This document shows, piece after piece, positions 12,095 to 22,298 of a stretch of 64,000 bases of DNA. Within the stretch, counting starts at the first letter, position 1, and each line of letters opens with the position of its first letter. Below the pieces are notes generated by a model that saw nothing but the letters and a program-made list of their open reading frames with translations, was not told the DNA's origin and ran no database searches. Source of the stretch: Campanula takesimana (Eukaryota; Streptophyta; Magnoliopsida; Asterales; Campanulaceae); assembly GCA_026119855.1 (NCBI GenBank), contig JAOWBW010000038.1, positions 1,291,824-1,355,823 on the forward strand, written 5' to 3'. The position numbers were made by a program, and so were the translations under genes.

Positions 12095-12730
12095 GCAACA
12101 TGATGTTAATGATACGCATATGCTATGTTAGATTATTGAATTGTGTTGTTAATTGAGCAAAATTTATACACTTAGACATGACAAGTAACAAACGTCATAT
12201 TGGATCATACAATATCATATAACCTGTCACATTTAAGTGATACCACTTTATTTATAATCACCTAACAAATGATTGTGGTGTTATGTTTATAATCAAGATT
12301 ATATTTAAAGAGGTAATTAAACATGTTATAATGCATAATACAATATCATATATAACCTATCACATTCATTAGGTTAAAGTGATACCACTTTATTTATCAA
12401 CTAACAAACGATGTTATGATGTGCATATACTATGTTAAATTAATGAATTATGGTGTTATATTTCTAATCAAGATTATATATAATGAGTTAATTAAACATG
12501 TTATATAACGAGTTAAGTTGTTTCGATGATTTACCAAACGAGGTTAATGATAAGTTGTACATTAGAGGAATACCAACTACTCAAGATTATATATTTGAAA
12601 TTATCATATTTGTTAAAAAAGATTATATGTTTCTTGTTATAATAAGTTGGAAAACAAACAATGATTACATATAAGATTGAAACCAACATCATACAATATC
12701 ATATAACCTACCACATTTATTTATAAAATT
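12095..12730. repeat. Diverged direct repeats inside the composite element
   Basis: ACAATATCATATAACCT-type words occur near 12208, 12340 and 12690. GGTGTTAT...TAATCAAGATTATAT occurs twice (near 12275 and 12450), as does GTGATACCACTTTATTTAT. No coding capacity is seen. This AT-rich block separates palindrome clusters 1 and 2. Confidence 0.6.
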
Positions 12731-12745
12731 TTTTTTATTATAAGG

Positions 12746-12920
12746 TGTGTCGTGTGGTAATACACGACATGTATGAAGACATTTCGTATGAGCAACACAC
12801 GAAAATAAACGTTATATCTCGTGTATTGTTCATACGATATAATTACCAGAAAAAAAGACTATATCGTGTGACTTTACACGACATGTTTCATAGTATCTCG
12901 TGTATAAACACACGAGATAC
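12746..12920. repeat. Phased palindrome cluster 2 (5 units, upstream of the OTU gene)
   Basis: Units begin near 12746, 12780, 12815, 12860 and 12894 (spacings 34, 35, 45, 34). The last, CTCGTGTATAAACACACGAG, is a near-perfect hairpin. The cluster ends about 180 bp before the predicted start codon of the OTU gene, so it lies in its promoter or leader. Confidence 0.85.
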
Positions 12921-13100
12921 ACCCTGAACACTTGCATAAAACACGATAACACGCAGACCACTTAACCCTACAGAGAAACACAATTGCTGTACACCCATGC
13001 AGCATTGATATACTCCACAATACCCCATTCTCCAAGTCTTAACACCCATAAATTTATACCCATTATTTTCATTAATTCTCAAATAATCTAACACCATATT

Positions 13101-14531
13101 ATGGATTCTCCACAACATTCTCCAAGTCTTTATGATCACATTGATCTTGATCTTGTGGAATATATTTTTGAAGAAGAAGGTTTGCCACCAAATTCTCCAC
13201 ATCAAAATCAAAATCCAAGCTGCAATGAAGTAAGTTTTTAAAGTTATATTTGGTGTTTTGATCAAAATCACAATAAAAATCCAATGTTGAAACGAAATTG
13301 TTTTTCAAGATTGGATTTTTATATTCTGATATCACTCTATTTCGTGTGCGACTATACGAGTTGTATGCTATGTGTCGTGTGTTGTTACACGAGATGTAAT
13401 GTTTGACCACGTATACACTCATACGAGATAAGTGTGCTTATGTCGTGTATATTTACACGAAATTTGCCAGACTATCTCGTATAAACGTACACGAAATGTC
13501 ATTCAGCCTGTTGTTTATTTTTGAATTTTCTCATTGATGGTAATACAATTTGTAGGGACCGGATGTCAGTGATCAATTCGATACATCCCTATTATTTTCA
13601 AATAGGGATGAGCTTGTTAAACACGTACGGGATATCGCGGCCCGTCAAAATATAACCTTTCTTATAGGAGATTCGAGGAAGACAAGTGGCAAGATCCTAG
13701 GCTACGCGAAGATTGTATGCCATTTTGATGGCAAGTACAGGTCTGGAAAAACTAAGGATGTGAGGTTGACTAGTACGAAGAAGATTGGGTGTGGAAATGG
13801 ACAAGTCAATGATATACATACTTCTGGGTATAGGATGTTGATTACACCTATCATTGTCCCATTTATTGATGGCTTCACATATGTGATGGGTGATGGAAAT
13901 TGTGGATATAGAGCAGTAGCAGCGCAAATATACGGAACTGAGGAGATGTGGCAAAGAGTGCCCTCAGATTGTGCCAAGGAGCAGCTTCATCGCCGCGAGC
14001 TTTATGAGAAGTTATGCCTTGGAGAGATATGGACGAGCTCTATAGTCGCATTGCTCACTATGCCTTACCTTGTTCGGAATATTATTGGTTGATATTCCCA
14101 GAGATAGGGCACATCATTGCCACGGTGTATAATGTGGTGTTTGTCTCGTACTCGCAAACAGTTGGCTTCTCATGCCTACCAGTGACTGTACCACAAGGAA
14201 CAGGACCACCCACAGACACACTTGTGTTGGGACATGTGGGAAACCATTTTATATTGGTATGATACTTCAATTCGTTATATTTAACTATCATATTTACATT
14301 CGTTATATTTAAATATCTTTTTTAAATTTGTTATATTTGACTATTTAATTACTTTTGCAGCTGCACATGTCCGATAGTGATTACCCGATACCATCAGTAG
14401 CACTATATTGGGAGGATCGACGTGATCCAAGTGCAAGTAACCTGATCATGCCATACAGAACTCGGATAGAAACATTCAACCGACTCTCAATTATGGCGAA
14501 CGAAGCACGAATTGCAGGAAATAGGCCATAG
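13101..14531 (+). pseudogene. FAR1-like DNA-binding segment fused to OTU cysteine-protease-like domain, frameshifted
   Basis: Three exons: 13101-13229, 13556-14256 and 14361-14531, with clean GT..AG borders. Exon 1 is a short acidic leader starting MDSPQHSPSL. The start of exon 2 resembles the N-terminal zinc-finger region of FAR1/MULE proteins (SNRDELVKHVRDIA, then IVCHFDGKYR and STKKIGCG, with later Cys/His ligands missing). It passes directly into an OTU domain: DGNCGYRAVA holds the Asp and the nucleophile Cys, and NHFILLHMSD holds the expected catalytic His. In plant MULE proteins of this type a transposase core normally lies between these parts; here it is absent. A one-base frameshift lies between about 13990 and 14030: the first frame stops at 14092, while the OTU half continues in the next frame to the TAG at 14529-14531. 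As it stands the product would be truncated. Confidence 0.75.
13338..13499. repeat. Phased palindrome cluster 3 (5 units, in intron 1 of the OTU gene)
   Basis: Units begin near 13338, 13371, 13405, 13439 and 13473, spaced 33, 34, 34 and 34 bp. An example is TCGTGTATATTTACACGA. The cluster lies wholly within the predicted intron 13230-13555. Confidence 0.85.
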
Positions 14532-14664
14532 TTTATGTGTATAGTGTATTGGTACTATTATTTTTGGATCACTTGATGTAGTATTGAAATTCTTGTTTTG
14601 GCCTTTGAATTTTTGGTATTAAATGATGTATGTAATTCTGTTTTTTTTTTTTCTGGGTTATTTG

Positions 14665-14909
14665 TATCTCGTGTGGATATACACGAGTTATATGTGTTCA
14701 GGTCGTATGAACTTTACACGAGTTAACCACAACAAATCGTGTTTTTTCACACGAAATACACTAATTACATAGAAACAATGGATCTCGTGTGTGTTCATAC
14801 GACAAGAATGACTACATGTCGTATGGGTTCATACGACATGAATGAAAACGTGTCGTATGTATTTATACGAGATGCTTTATACCATCTCGTGTATAAGCAC
14901 ACGAGATGG
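14665..14909. repeat. Phased palindrome cluster 4 (7 units, between the convergent genes)
   Basis: Units begin near 14665, 14699, 14733, 14781, 14815, 14849 and 14883, spaced 34, 34, 48, 34, 34 and 34 bp. The last, ATCTCGTGTATAAGCACACG followed by AGAT, is nearly perfect. The cluster lies between the 3' ends of the OTU and plant mobile domain genes. Confidence 0.88.
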
Positions 14910-16899
14910 TATCTTTACTGAAAAAAAAAAAAACAGAAATTGAAACAAACAAACTGAAACAAACGGATCCCAATACATCAAACAAGAATGACTACATGAC
15001 TGTTTTATTTCTTGCAGACCAAAACATAAACTTGTTTTGTAACCAGAATTTATAAACATATCCTAAACTTTACAAACCATAACATAAACTACCAAATGTA
15101 TGTAATCACAAACTGAAACAATGTATCCCAAAATTAACATATCCCAAAACATAAACTACCAAATCATAAACTACCAAATCATCACGCATCTCCAACATGG
15201 GGCATACTCTCTCCAACCTGAAATTAAAGGTTACAAATCATTAATTGACAACCTCCGTCCCATAACTGAAACAATAAAGAATCAAATCCCTAAAAAATGA
15301 AAATGTGATAATAAAAATGGAAATAGTACCTAAAAGGGACCTCCTAATAGCTCGTGCGCCCGTCTAATCTGATCTATGACATACGCGGGTATCCTGTCAT
15401 CCGTGAGCATCGAAAGTATTATATCACGTGCCTCTACAAACCTAGGCGGAGGTAGAACGTTAACTAGGCCATCATGATTCGGATTAGTAATCCGAACATG
15501 AGTCCTAGCCAGAAACCACTGCATATACTGAGAAATAACAGGATCAGATGCGCTCACGGACGGCCCCCATCGACGCTCTGGATCGAAAACCCCCAAGCCG
15601 TCCTCTAACAAATCTTCCCATATATCATCACGCGCTCCATACGACTTCTTGTACCCCTTTTGACCAGCCATCAACGAACAATCACGGCCGGTGGCCAAGG
15701 GGTCTCTGGGGATTTTCTGCTGGATCCCAAACTGCCGGGTAACACGATCAGGCATATACGCTTCGGTGATATCCTGGAAGCGTATAACCCCACGGAAGTA
15801 TGAGACCGGCAAAAGCGCCTCTGGGGTGGTACCGTAGGGAGTCCAACAAACCTAAAAATGAATTTGTTAGACAACGTCAACAGAAATAACAAGTATAACA
15901 ATTTGTAAAACTTTAAATATAACTAACTCACCCTATCAACCGTCATCGTATCCAGGGTGTACCGGAACTTCAATAGATGGGGCATTTCCCTTCCGGCCGT
16001 ATCAGTACGTACCCATCTACGAGCTCTCGGCTGGCCCTCCCTCCATGAGGGGTCAATATCTCTCCGGAAAACCGGAAAGTACTCGTATATCCAGGCCTGT
16101 AAATGCATGAAATAAATAAGTAAACAATGTTATAACAATAAATACATGTTGTAATTATTAAATGATTGTTAAATATTACCTCTAAAAGACTCAAACAACC
16201 ACCAATTTGCTTGAATCCATATCTAGACGCCTTCCCCAACTCCCGGTATAGGTATACCAACGCAGCTGTCCCCCAGGAGAGATCCCTCACTCTATCAATA
16301 TCCACTCACAATGAAAGGTAGTCTGAGGGCATCTTATCCTAGGTCTTGTCCACGAACAGCGTGGAGCCCAGGAGGAACATGATGTACGTGGAAGCACGCT
16401 CGTCGTCGGTCATGTCGGAAGGGGTCTCAAAGCAACGGCGGAGGCCATCTAAAGAGTACGTCGTACCCTTCCGACAGGCATTAAGGCGTGCCCTGATACC
16501 GGCTACGTTAGGCTCTGGAACCACCTTCGTAACAGGGCCACCTGAACAGCTGATACCTATAAATTGAAAATGAAATAATTAATAAAATTGATAAAATTTA
16601 TTAAATTGATAAAATTTATGAAATTGATAAAAAATATACAACAAACAAGAATATACCTGGGATATGAGTGACGTCATGCATAGTGATCGTCATCTCCCCC
16701 CACAGCATGTGGAAGGTATTGGTCTCGGGAGACCACCGTTCCACAAACGCCGTTAGGAGCGCCATGCTAGGCCGGCAAATGGTAGCATCATGTAGGCAAT
16801 GGAGGCGCGTACGCTCAACACGAGCCCACCAAGCTCTATCATCCTCCGGTAAAGAAGCAGGCGAGAACCTGTTGATTCCAAACAAAACATTAAAATTAA

Positions 16900-16993
16900 T
16901 ACTCCCTCTGTTTCAAAAAAACAGTCCCTTTTTATTTTATTTTTTTTTAAACAAAAAGTCAAAATGGGACTGTTTTTCTGGAACAAAGGAGGT
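16900..16993. mobile_element. Short Stowaway-like MITE in an intron of the plant mobile domain gene
   Basis: ACTCCCTCTGTTTCAAAAAA pairs with an inverse right end (TTTTTCTGGAACAAAGGAGG). It is 94 bp long and lies between exons 2 and 3. Confidence 0.6.
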
Positions 16994-17590
16994 TTAAACA
17001 CTAACAACAAATAATAAAACTATTTAATAAACAAATCATATACTTACTTATCTAGAATCTGCTGCCTGGTTTGCCGCTTCAACACCGGCTCACAAGTGGC
17101 GTTCTCCCAGATCTCACGGGCTCGGTGATGACCAAACCCGTACAACAACTCAACCACCTCCGGGCCGCCACCGGGATTACTCTTAAGCTCCCACTGCTCA
17201 TCCTTAACCCCTTTCCCCTTTCTGGCCCGTGCCTCCCGCCTCTTGCGAGGCCTCACAGATAAACTCTCCTCCACCTCCTCCTCCACCTCCTCATCACCAG
17301 AATCCTGTGCCTTATGCACAGATGCACCTCGGGAACGAGTACCAGAAGATGAATCCTCCTCCGACCCCGTGCTAGAATCTGTACCCTCACTATCTGTCTC
17401 ATCTTCCACAACCTGCTCAATCAAGACATTCTTGTCGTGCTTCTTTTTGGTACGTGCATCTCCTCTAACTGCAGCTGCCTCCTCGGCCTTCCTCTTTCTA
17501 TTAGAGGCAGTCGCAGGTTTATGTCCCTACAAAAAATTAAATAAGAGACAATAAATAAGCAACATTTCTAGTTTTTCAAGAATCAGTATA

Positions 17591-17878
17591 CATTTCGTGT
17601 GCTAATACACGAAATGTTGGTTAGCATTTCGTGTTTAAGCACACGAGATACCTGTCCACATTTCGTGTATTAGCACACGAAATGTAAACTGATGAATCAG
17701 TTTACATTTCGTGTTCTAATAAACGAAATGTGGAAAGTATCTCGTGTGCTTAAACACGAAATGCTCACCAACATTTCGTGTATTGGCACACGAAATGTAA
17801 ACTGATTCATCAGTTTACATTTCGTGTGCTAATACACGAAATGTGGACAAGCATCTCGTGTGTGTTCATACGAAACAC
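17591..17878. repeat. Phased palindrome cluster 5 (8 units, right subterminal)
   Basis: Units begin near 17591, 17625, 17659, 17705, 17738, 17772, 17818 and 17852 (spacings 34, 34, 46, 33, 34, 46, 34). Most arms read CATTTCGTGT / ACACGAAATG. Groups of three are joined by AAACTGATGAATCAGTTT-type palindromic linkers, and successive groups are inverted relative to one another. The cluster lies in intron 1 of the plant mobile domain gene, close to the right end of the element. Confidence 0.9.
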
Positions 17879-18356
17879 ACCCCGACATGTCCAGATTATA
17901 CACCCACAAATTCGTAACCAATTCAAACAAAAAACCCCAATTTGTGTTACCAAATCACAATTAGAACCATTTTGGATAGGTGTACACAACATTTAAGCGT
18001 TATATAATTTAGGTTTAGAAATTATAGTTGGGTTTTCAAATTGAAATTTAGGTTTAGAAATTAAGATTACTTTTGGAGCGGCGGTAGAAGAGGCGGCTCC
18101 GGACTTTCCACCGGTGATAGGGAGCTTGTTTGGCTTCATTTGTGGTTGTGTATGGTGGTGGTGGTCGGATTGTTGAGGTGCCGGTGGGTGGATGGATGTC
18201 GCCGTGAGAGAGAGAGAGAGGGAGAAGACGAACTGTTGAAATGGGAAAGAGGGGAATTTTTTTTTATTCAGTATATATATGAGGGTATTTTGGTCATTTT
18301 TATATGCCTTGTAAAATCCATGCCTTGTATATAGTAGTACCCCTACATTACATAGT

Positions 18357-18706
18357 ACATATATCGACATCAATGTATGTATTCAACAATACGAAATCCA
18401 GAGATTAAAGAAGGGTTCCACATAATCAACTTGTTTTTTTTTGGTTTTTTTTTTTTTTAATCAACATAATCAACTTGTTCAATGGGACAAAATAAAAAAT
18501 GGTCATCAACCTATTTCATTTGGTAATGGAAATAATGTATGTATGTCCAAATAAACTTGGACTGTATCTTCTATGAGTATAGAATAGTATATCATTCCCA
18601 TATCGTAAGCGTAAGCGTAAGAGCAGTTTTAACACTGAAACTTATGATTTTGTTTTGAAAAAAAAAAAAAAACACTGAAACTTATGATCATCTGTGGATC
18701 TCTGTA
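18357..18706. other. Gene-free spacer
   Basis: Nothing recognised beyond poly-T and poly-A runs and a duplicated word AACACTGAAACTTATGAT (near 18630 and 18672). Confidence 0.4.
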
Positions 18707-18892
18707 TTCATCTTCGGGTAAATATAAAGTCACAAAATGTGGCTTACAAAATGATATGTCAAAATTCTATTGGTGTTTTTTATTAGAGTGTGCCGGGTCC
18801 ACAATCTATGCAACCAATAAAATATCGTCACCTCATTTTGTATCCATCATTTTGTGAACTTCTTTTGTGCCCCTAGCATTGCCTTTCATCTT
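18707..18892. mobile_element. hAT-type MITE, GGGGCACAAAA family, copy 1
   Basis: The element is 18715-18884, flanked by an 8-bp duplication TTCATCTT (18707-18714, 18885-18892). It carries AAAGTCACAAAATGTGGC near the left and TTTTGTGCCCCTAGCATTG near the right, with GCAACCAATAAAATATCG inside. It shares its interior with the copies at 22307, 45842 and 46742. Confidence 0.82.
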
Positions 18893-18930
18893 TGAACGCG
18901 TGCAAACAACTGAATAAACAAGTTATAAGT

Positions 18931-19046
18931 AATACTTTTTCATTCTAAAATAAATTTACATTTTCTATTTATTTTATTTTTTTTAGTTTATCGCAAAATA
19001 AATTTCACAATTTTAAAAAGATAATATAAACTTTGGAGGGAGTAAT
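18931..19046. mobile_element. Partial Stowaway-like MITE
   Basis: AATACTTTTTCATTCTAAAA pairs roughly with a right end TTGGAGGGAGTAATATT, with ATAAATTTACA/ATAAATTTCAC arms. The left end is eroded. Confidence 0.5.
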
Positions 19047-19059
19047 ATTCAAACCCTTT

Positions 19060-19435
19060 GTTCAAAATATCATTCGCCTAGACGCTAGGCAGTCATAAAA
19101 CGCCGCACTTAATTCATATCCGCTAAGGTCATATATTAAAAAAAAATCATTAAATTTCCATTAAAATGCCACGATTAACTCCAAATTTGTATAAGACCCT
19201 GCCTGCGATTTTTTATATTATTATTTTCAGTTAAAAATTGTATTAAATTTATTATTATATACATTTAAATTAATCGTTAATCGTTTGCATGTTCTATCGA
19301 CTTTTTCAACACTATTACAAGATATTATGAAATAAAGTCTCATTCTCATCCCCGACTAAGCCTCGCCTAGGCCTTTAGGCGCTAGGCCCAATTTCAGCAC
19401 CTAGTGGCCGCTTAGCGATTTTTAGAAACTTGCCA
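19060..19435. mobile_element. Diverged hAT-type MITE, GCGCTAGGCGG family, old copy
   Basis: The right end, read inversely, is CAAGTTTCTAAAAATCGCTA, close to the CAAGGTTCTAAAAAGCGCTA terminus of the copies at 23604 and 54667. The left part carries GCCTAGACGCTAGGCAGTC. No target duplication is visible. Confidence 0.5.
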
Positions 19436-19760
19436 CAAACCCTCAGGTTCATCATGTAAGTCATGGGGAGTAAAGAGACATTAACAACAGAGAGAGAGAG
19501 AGAAAAAAGCGTTCATAATTCATCCGTTCTCTCTTGTGTCGTGTGCAACCATCTCTTACAGTTTTCTTCATTATTCTCTCACACACTCACTCACACGCAC
19601 ACACATACTCCTATCTACTACTATTTCACAATGTGTGAGGTCTCGGGTTCGATCCCTTCCCATGCCTCCTAGGACATCATTATTATAAGGGGGTAAGTGG
19701 GGGGAACCACTATCGATCCTCTTTTAAAAAAATAAAAAAATAAATAAAAAAATCTACTAC
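19436..19760. other. Spacer with SSR and SINE-like scrap
   Basis: There is a (GA)n run (19488-19502), a CACACTCACTCACACGCAC stretch, and GTCTCGGGTTCGATCCC (19640-19656), which resembles box B of the SINE at 45287 without a recognisable box A. Confidence 0.4.
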
Positions 19761-20067
19761 TATTTCTCTCTTTGGGTGAGTTTGGCGTTGCTTCAGATTA
19801 TCAGAAAGTGATTTTGGATAATTGATTATTGTAAAAGTGATTGTCTAAAACTTAGTTTTCCGTTTGGCATCTCTTTCTCAAAAGTGCGTTTATGTTAAAA
19901 GTGATTGCGAAATATGTTTGGATACCACACAATATAAGTGATTTTATAATGCATAATGTCTAAAATACCCTTACATAATTCAACTCATTCTATAAACTTT
20001 AAAAAGTCACATATTAATTTCAAAACAATAAAAGTTGATATAAAATAAAGTGAACATCTAACAAAAT

Positions 20068-20685
20068 TTAATTTCCACTAGATGCTGCAATTTGTATGGC
20101 CAATTGATCGCGAAAATCATCCATTTTTCGCTCATCTGTAACTATTCCATGATGAATTATGTGCTCCACATCAGTGTCTCCTGTTGGTATAAGCTCTGGC
20201 CGTCTCTCATAATCGCGGAATACTGTATCTGCTTTAGCTTTCTTTTTAATATAATTGTGAAGAGCCATTGAAGCACATATTATAGCAACTTGCACGTCAA
20301 ATTTAAATGAGTGCATGTCAATTAAAATTCTCCATCGAGCTTTCCACGCTCCAAAGCTACGCTCGATTACGCTTCTCAATGAAGAGTGAGCTTGGTTGAA
20401 TTTCTCTTGTGTATTCGTAGGTTGCCCCCCACGACGAAAATCAGGTAAGTGATACCGTTCTCCTTTGTATGGGGCCAAGTAACCCTTAATATTTGGATAG
20501 CCTGCATCAACCAAATAGTACTTCTCTGCACATACATTTAAATAAATTATTGGATTACAAAAAAATAATATTAAAATAATGTATGACTAATAATACTAAG
20601 CTTCTTTAGGGTGTGGGAAATTTAATTCAGGATTTCGTAGCGTATCATGAGCACTACCTCCCCACCCAGGCCATACAAATGTAAA
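20068..20685 (-). pseudogene. PIF/Harbinger transposase (DDE_4) C-terminal remnant
   Basis: Minus-strand reading gives the HARBI1/ALP1-type nuclease end. First is VWPGWGGSAHDTLRNP with NFPHPKE (20605-20680). After a putative intron follow EKYYLVDAGYPN, GYLAPYKGERYHLPDFRRG, EKFNQAHSSLRSVIERSFG, WKARWRIL and MALHNYI, ending at 20068. The acceptor at the second piece is intact (GTGCAG), but the donor site after NFPHPKE reads CT instead of GT. The N-terminal half is missing, so this is a relic. Confidence 0.85.
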
Positions 20686-20699
20686 AGGGTTGGTGAAGG

Positions 20700-21930
20700 A
20701 ATTGATTTATGGGTGTGGGATATTTCATTTTACTACTTCTTTGTACAAATCAATCACAAACAAATGCATTTTACAATGATGTTGATGATGATGACCAACA
20801 ATGTTTGTACTGTATACTCCTAATTAAACTAAGAACATGATTGGGTAAATTAAGAAAACTTTTAAATTACAACAACACAGCCATGAACTTAGTCAGACAT
20901 AAACACAAACACTTGACATGCACTAATAATATTGTTCTACTAGTATTCTCTACACCGGTAAATTTTGCTAATCAGTAGTTGTAACAAGCATACAATCAAC
21001 ACAAACATGACATATGATATGCAAAATATAATCAAATAGTAAACTGAATAGAAAATCAAGGGAGAAAAATACTAACCTTGAGAATGTAAAACCAAGGAGT
21101 GTTCTTGGAAAGATTTTTGTTTATATGAATGAATGAAGATTGAATGGTGAAAGAAGGTTATATAAGATGGCAGTGAAATCCGTCGATGTAACATATAGTT
21201 TAATCTATTTATAAAAAAATGAAATAAAATAACAATCCTCCTAGAAACCATAATCACAAGAGATGTAACATGGATTTGGAAGCAATCCAAACTTGAACGA
21301 GTATATATTCTTTCTTCTCACCCCTCCTGTCACGTGACGTGATCACCTCCTTATGCCATGTACTAATTAATTAACACCTTAACAAATCAACAATATTCTT
21401 AACGTTACTAATTTTACAAGACACCCACCATAAACTCATCAATTTCTCATTACCCACTACCAAATGACCTTTTATCAACATAATTAAATTAAATTTTAAT
21501 TTATTTTACATTTACAGTTCAAGAAAAATATATAAATTCATAATTACTTTTACCAAATGAAATTATTTTTTGGAGATGGAGAGAGTATTATTAACGTTAT
21601 ATCAAAAACAATTTTATAAATAATTTCGATAATCAGTTTTTTTATTTTAGAACATTTAATGTTTTCATTGAAAAGTTAATCATCAAGGTGAAATAGTATA
21701 CAAAGTGTTTTTTTTTTCTTGAAAAGTAAACAAATTCAACGAGAGAAATTTCAATTTAAAGAACGAAGATGTACTTGAAATAAAATGATTTGGCACGGAA
21801 CATTAACACACAAAAAGAAAATTACTAGTATTTGGAAAGAGATGTATTTTGGAAAGAGAGGGTTGGGTTATAGAATTTTTATGAGGAGTAAATAAAGGCA
21901 TGTTTCTAAATAAGTGAGTAAAGTGATATT
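20700..21930. other. Gene-free spacer
   Basis: AT-rich and unstructured. It may hold the remaining non-coding part of the PIF/Harbinger relic, but no matching terminal repeats were found. Confidence 0.4.
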
Positions 21931-22100
21931 TTTTTTGGCTTTTCAGCTTTTACTTATTAATGCTATATAATTGACTTGTACTTTACTTATGAGCTTTTAG
22001 CTTATATAAGTAAAAACAAACACTACATATACTGTATAACTTATTTTAAGCCAAAAGTCAAAAGCTCTCATAAATAAGTGGAAACAAACAAGCACATAGC
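21930..22100. repeat. Inverted and direct repeat cluster (AAGCTAAAAGCTCATAAGT type)
   Basis: TTACTTATGAGCTTTTAGCT and related words occur in both orientations, with AAAAACAAACACTACAT and GAAACAAACAAGC at the right. It resembles a degraded short TIR element. No clean target duplication is seen. Confidence 0.4.
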
Positions 22101-22298
22101 ATCTTTATCGCATTGCTACTGTATAGCAACAAAAAGCTCCAAATAGTAGCATGGTTAACTGTTATAAAAGAAAAAGAAAAAAAAAAAAGGGTTTAAAAAT
22201 TGAACTCATTTGGGGTGGAATTTATGGGGAAATGTCTACTTGATCTGATTGTATGATTGATGTCCAAGTAAGTACTACGATATAAAATGAGATTAGAT

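Larger units (their letters stand above)
15330..18139 (-). pseudogene. Plant mobile domain (MAIN-like) protein gene with two in-frame stops
   Basis: Six exons: 18071-18139, 17048-17526, 16657-16868, 16180-16556, 15932-16096 and 15330-15851. Borders are clean and the phase is consistent (608 codons in all). The N-terminal part is basic and then acidic, low in structure (RKRKAEEAAA; a Ser/Glu/Asp-rich stretch). Next comes the plant mobile domain: ALLTAFVERWSPETNTFHM, GEMTITMHDVTHIPG, TYIMFLLGSTLF, DIDRVRDLSWGTAALVYLYR, KQIGGCLSLLEAWIYEYFP, and a C-terminal RFQDITEAYMPDRVTRQFG. Cellular members (MAIN, MAIL1) act in nuclear gene expression and silencing; transposon-borne members have no settled role. 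Exon 4 has a TAG at 16339-16341 and a TGA at 16306-16308, both inside otherwise well-kept domain sequence. This copy is therefore disrupted, probably recently. Confidence 0.82.
11754..18356. mobile_element. Composite MULE-like element carrying OTU and plant mobile domain genes
   Basis: The ends share an imperfect terminal inverted repeat of about 55 bp. Both contain TATATACAAGGCAT, then a second TACAAGGCA, then a segment reading ATGGCAAAACTACCC on the left and ATGACCAAAATACCC on the right (11762-11820; 18290-18348). The direct repeat TACATAGT (11754-11761, 18349-18356) is a candidate target duplication. It is 8 bp, and the outermost TIR bases differ between ends, so the exact termini are provisional. 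Inside are two convergent genes (OTU-like, plus; plant mobile domain, minus) and five clusters of palindromes. The FAR1-like plus OTU coding segment points to a Mutator-like origin, but no MULE transposase core is present, so the copy is non-autonomous. Confidence 0.7.

Noticed and set aside
13760..14092. Complete 110-residue protein ending at 14092
   Set aside because: The stop is the result of a frameshift inside the OTU domain. The family sequence continues in the next frame and the next exon.
11825..17878. CRISPR-like array
   Set aside because: Regular 34-bp spacing of short repeats resembles CRISPR, but the units are palindromes with drifting sequence, the context is plant nuclear with spliced genes, and no cas genes occur.
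19770..20060. Left terminus of a complete PIF/Harbinger element (GGGTGAGTTTGGCGTTG)
   Set aside because: No inverse partner was found on the far side of the transposase relic, so the terminus cannot be supported.
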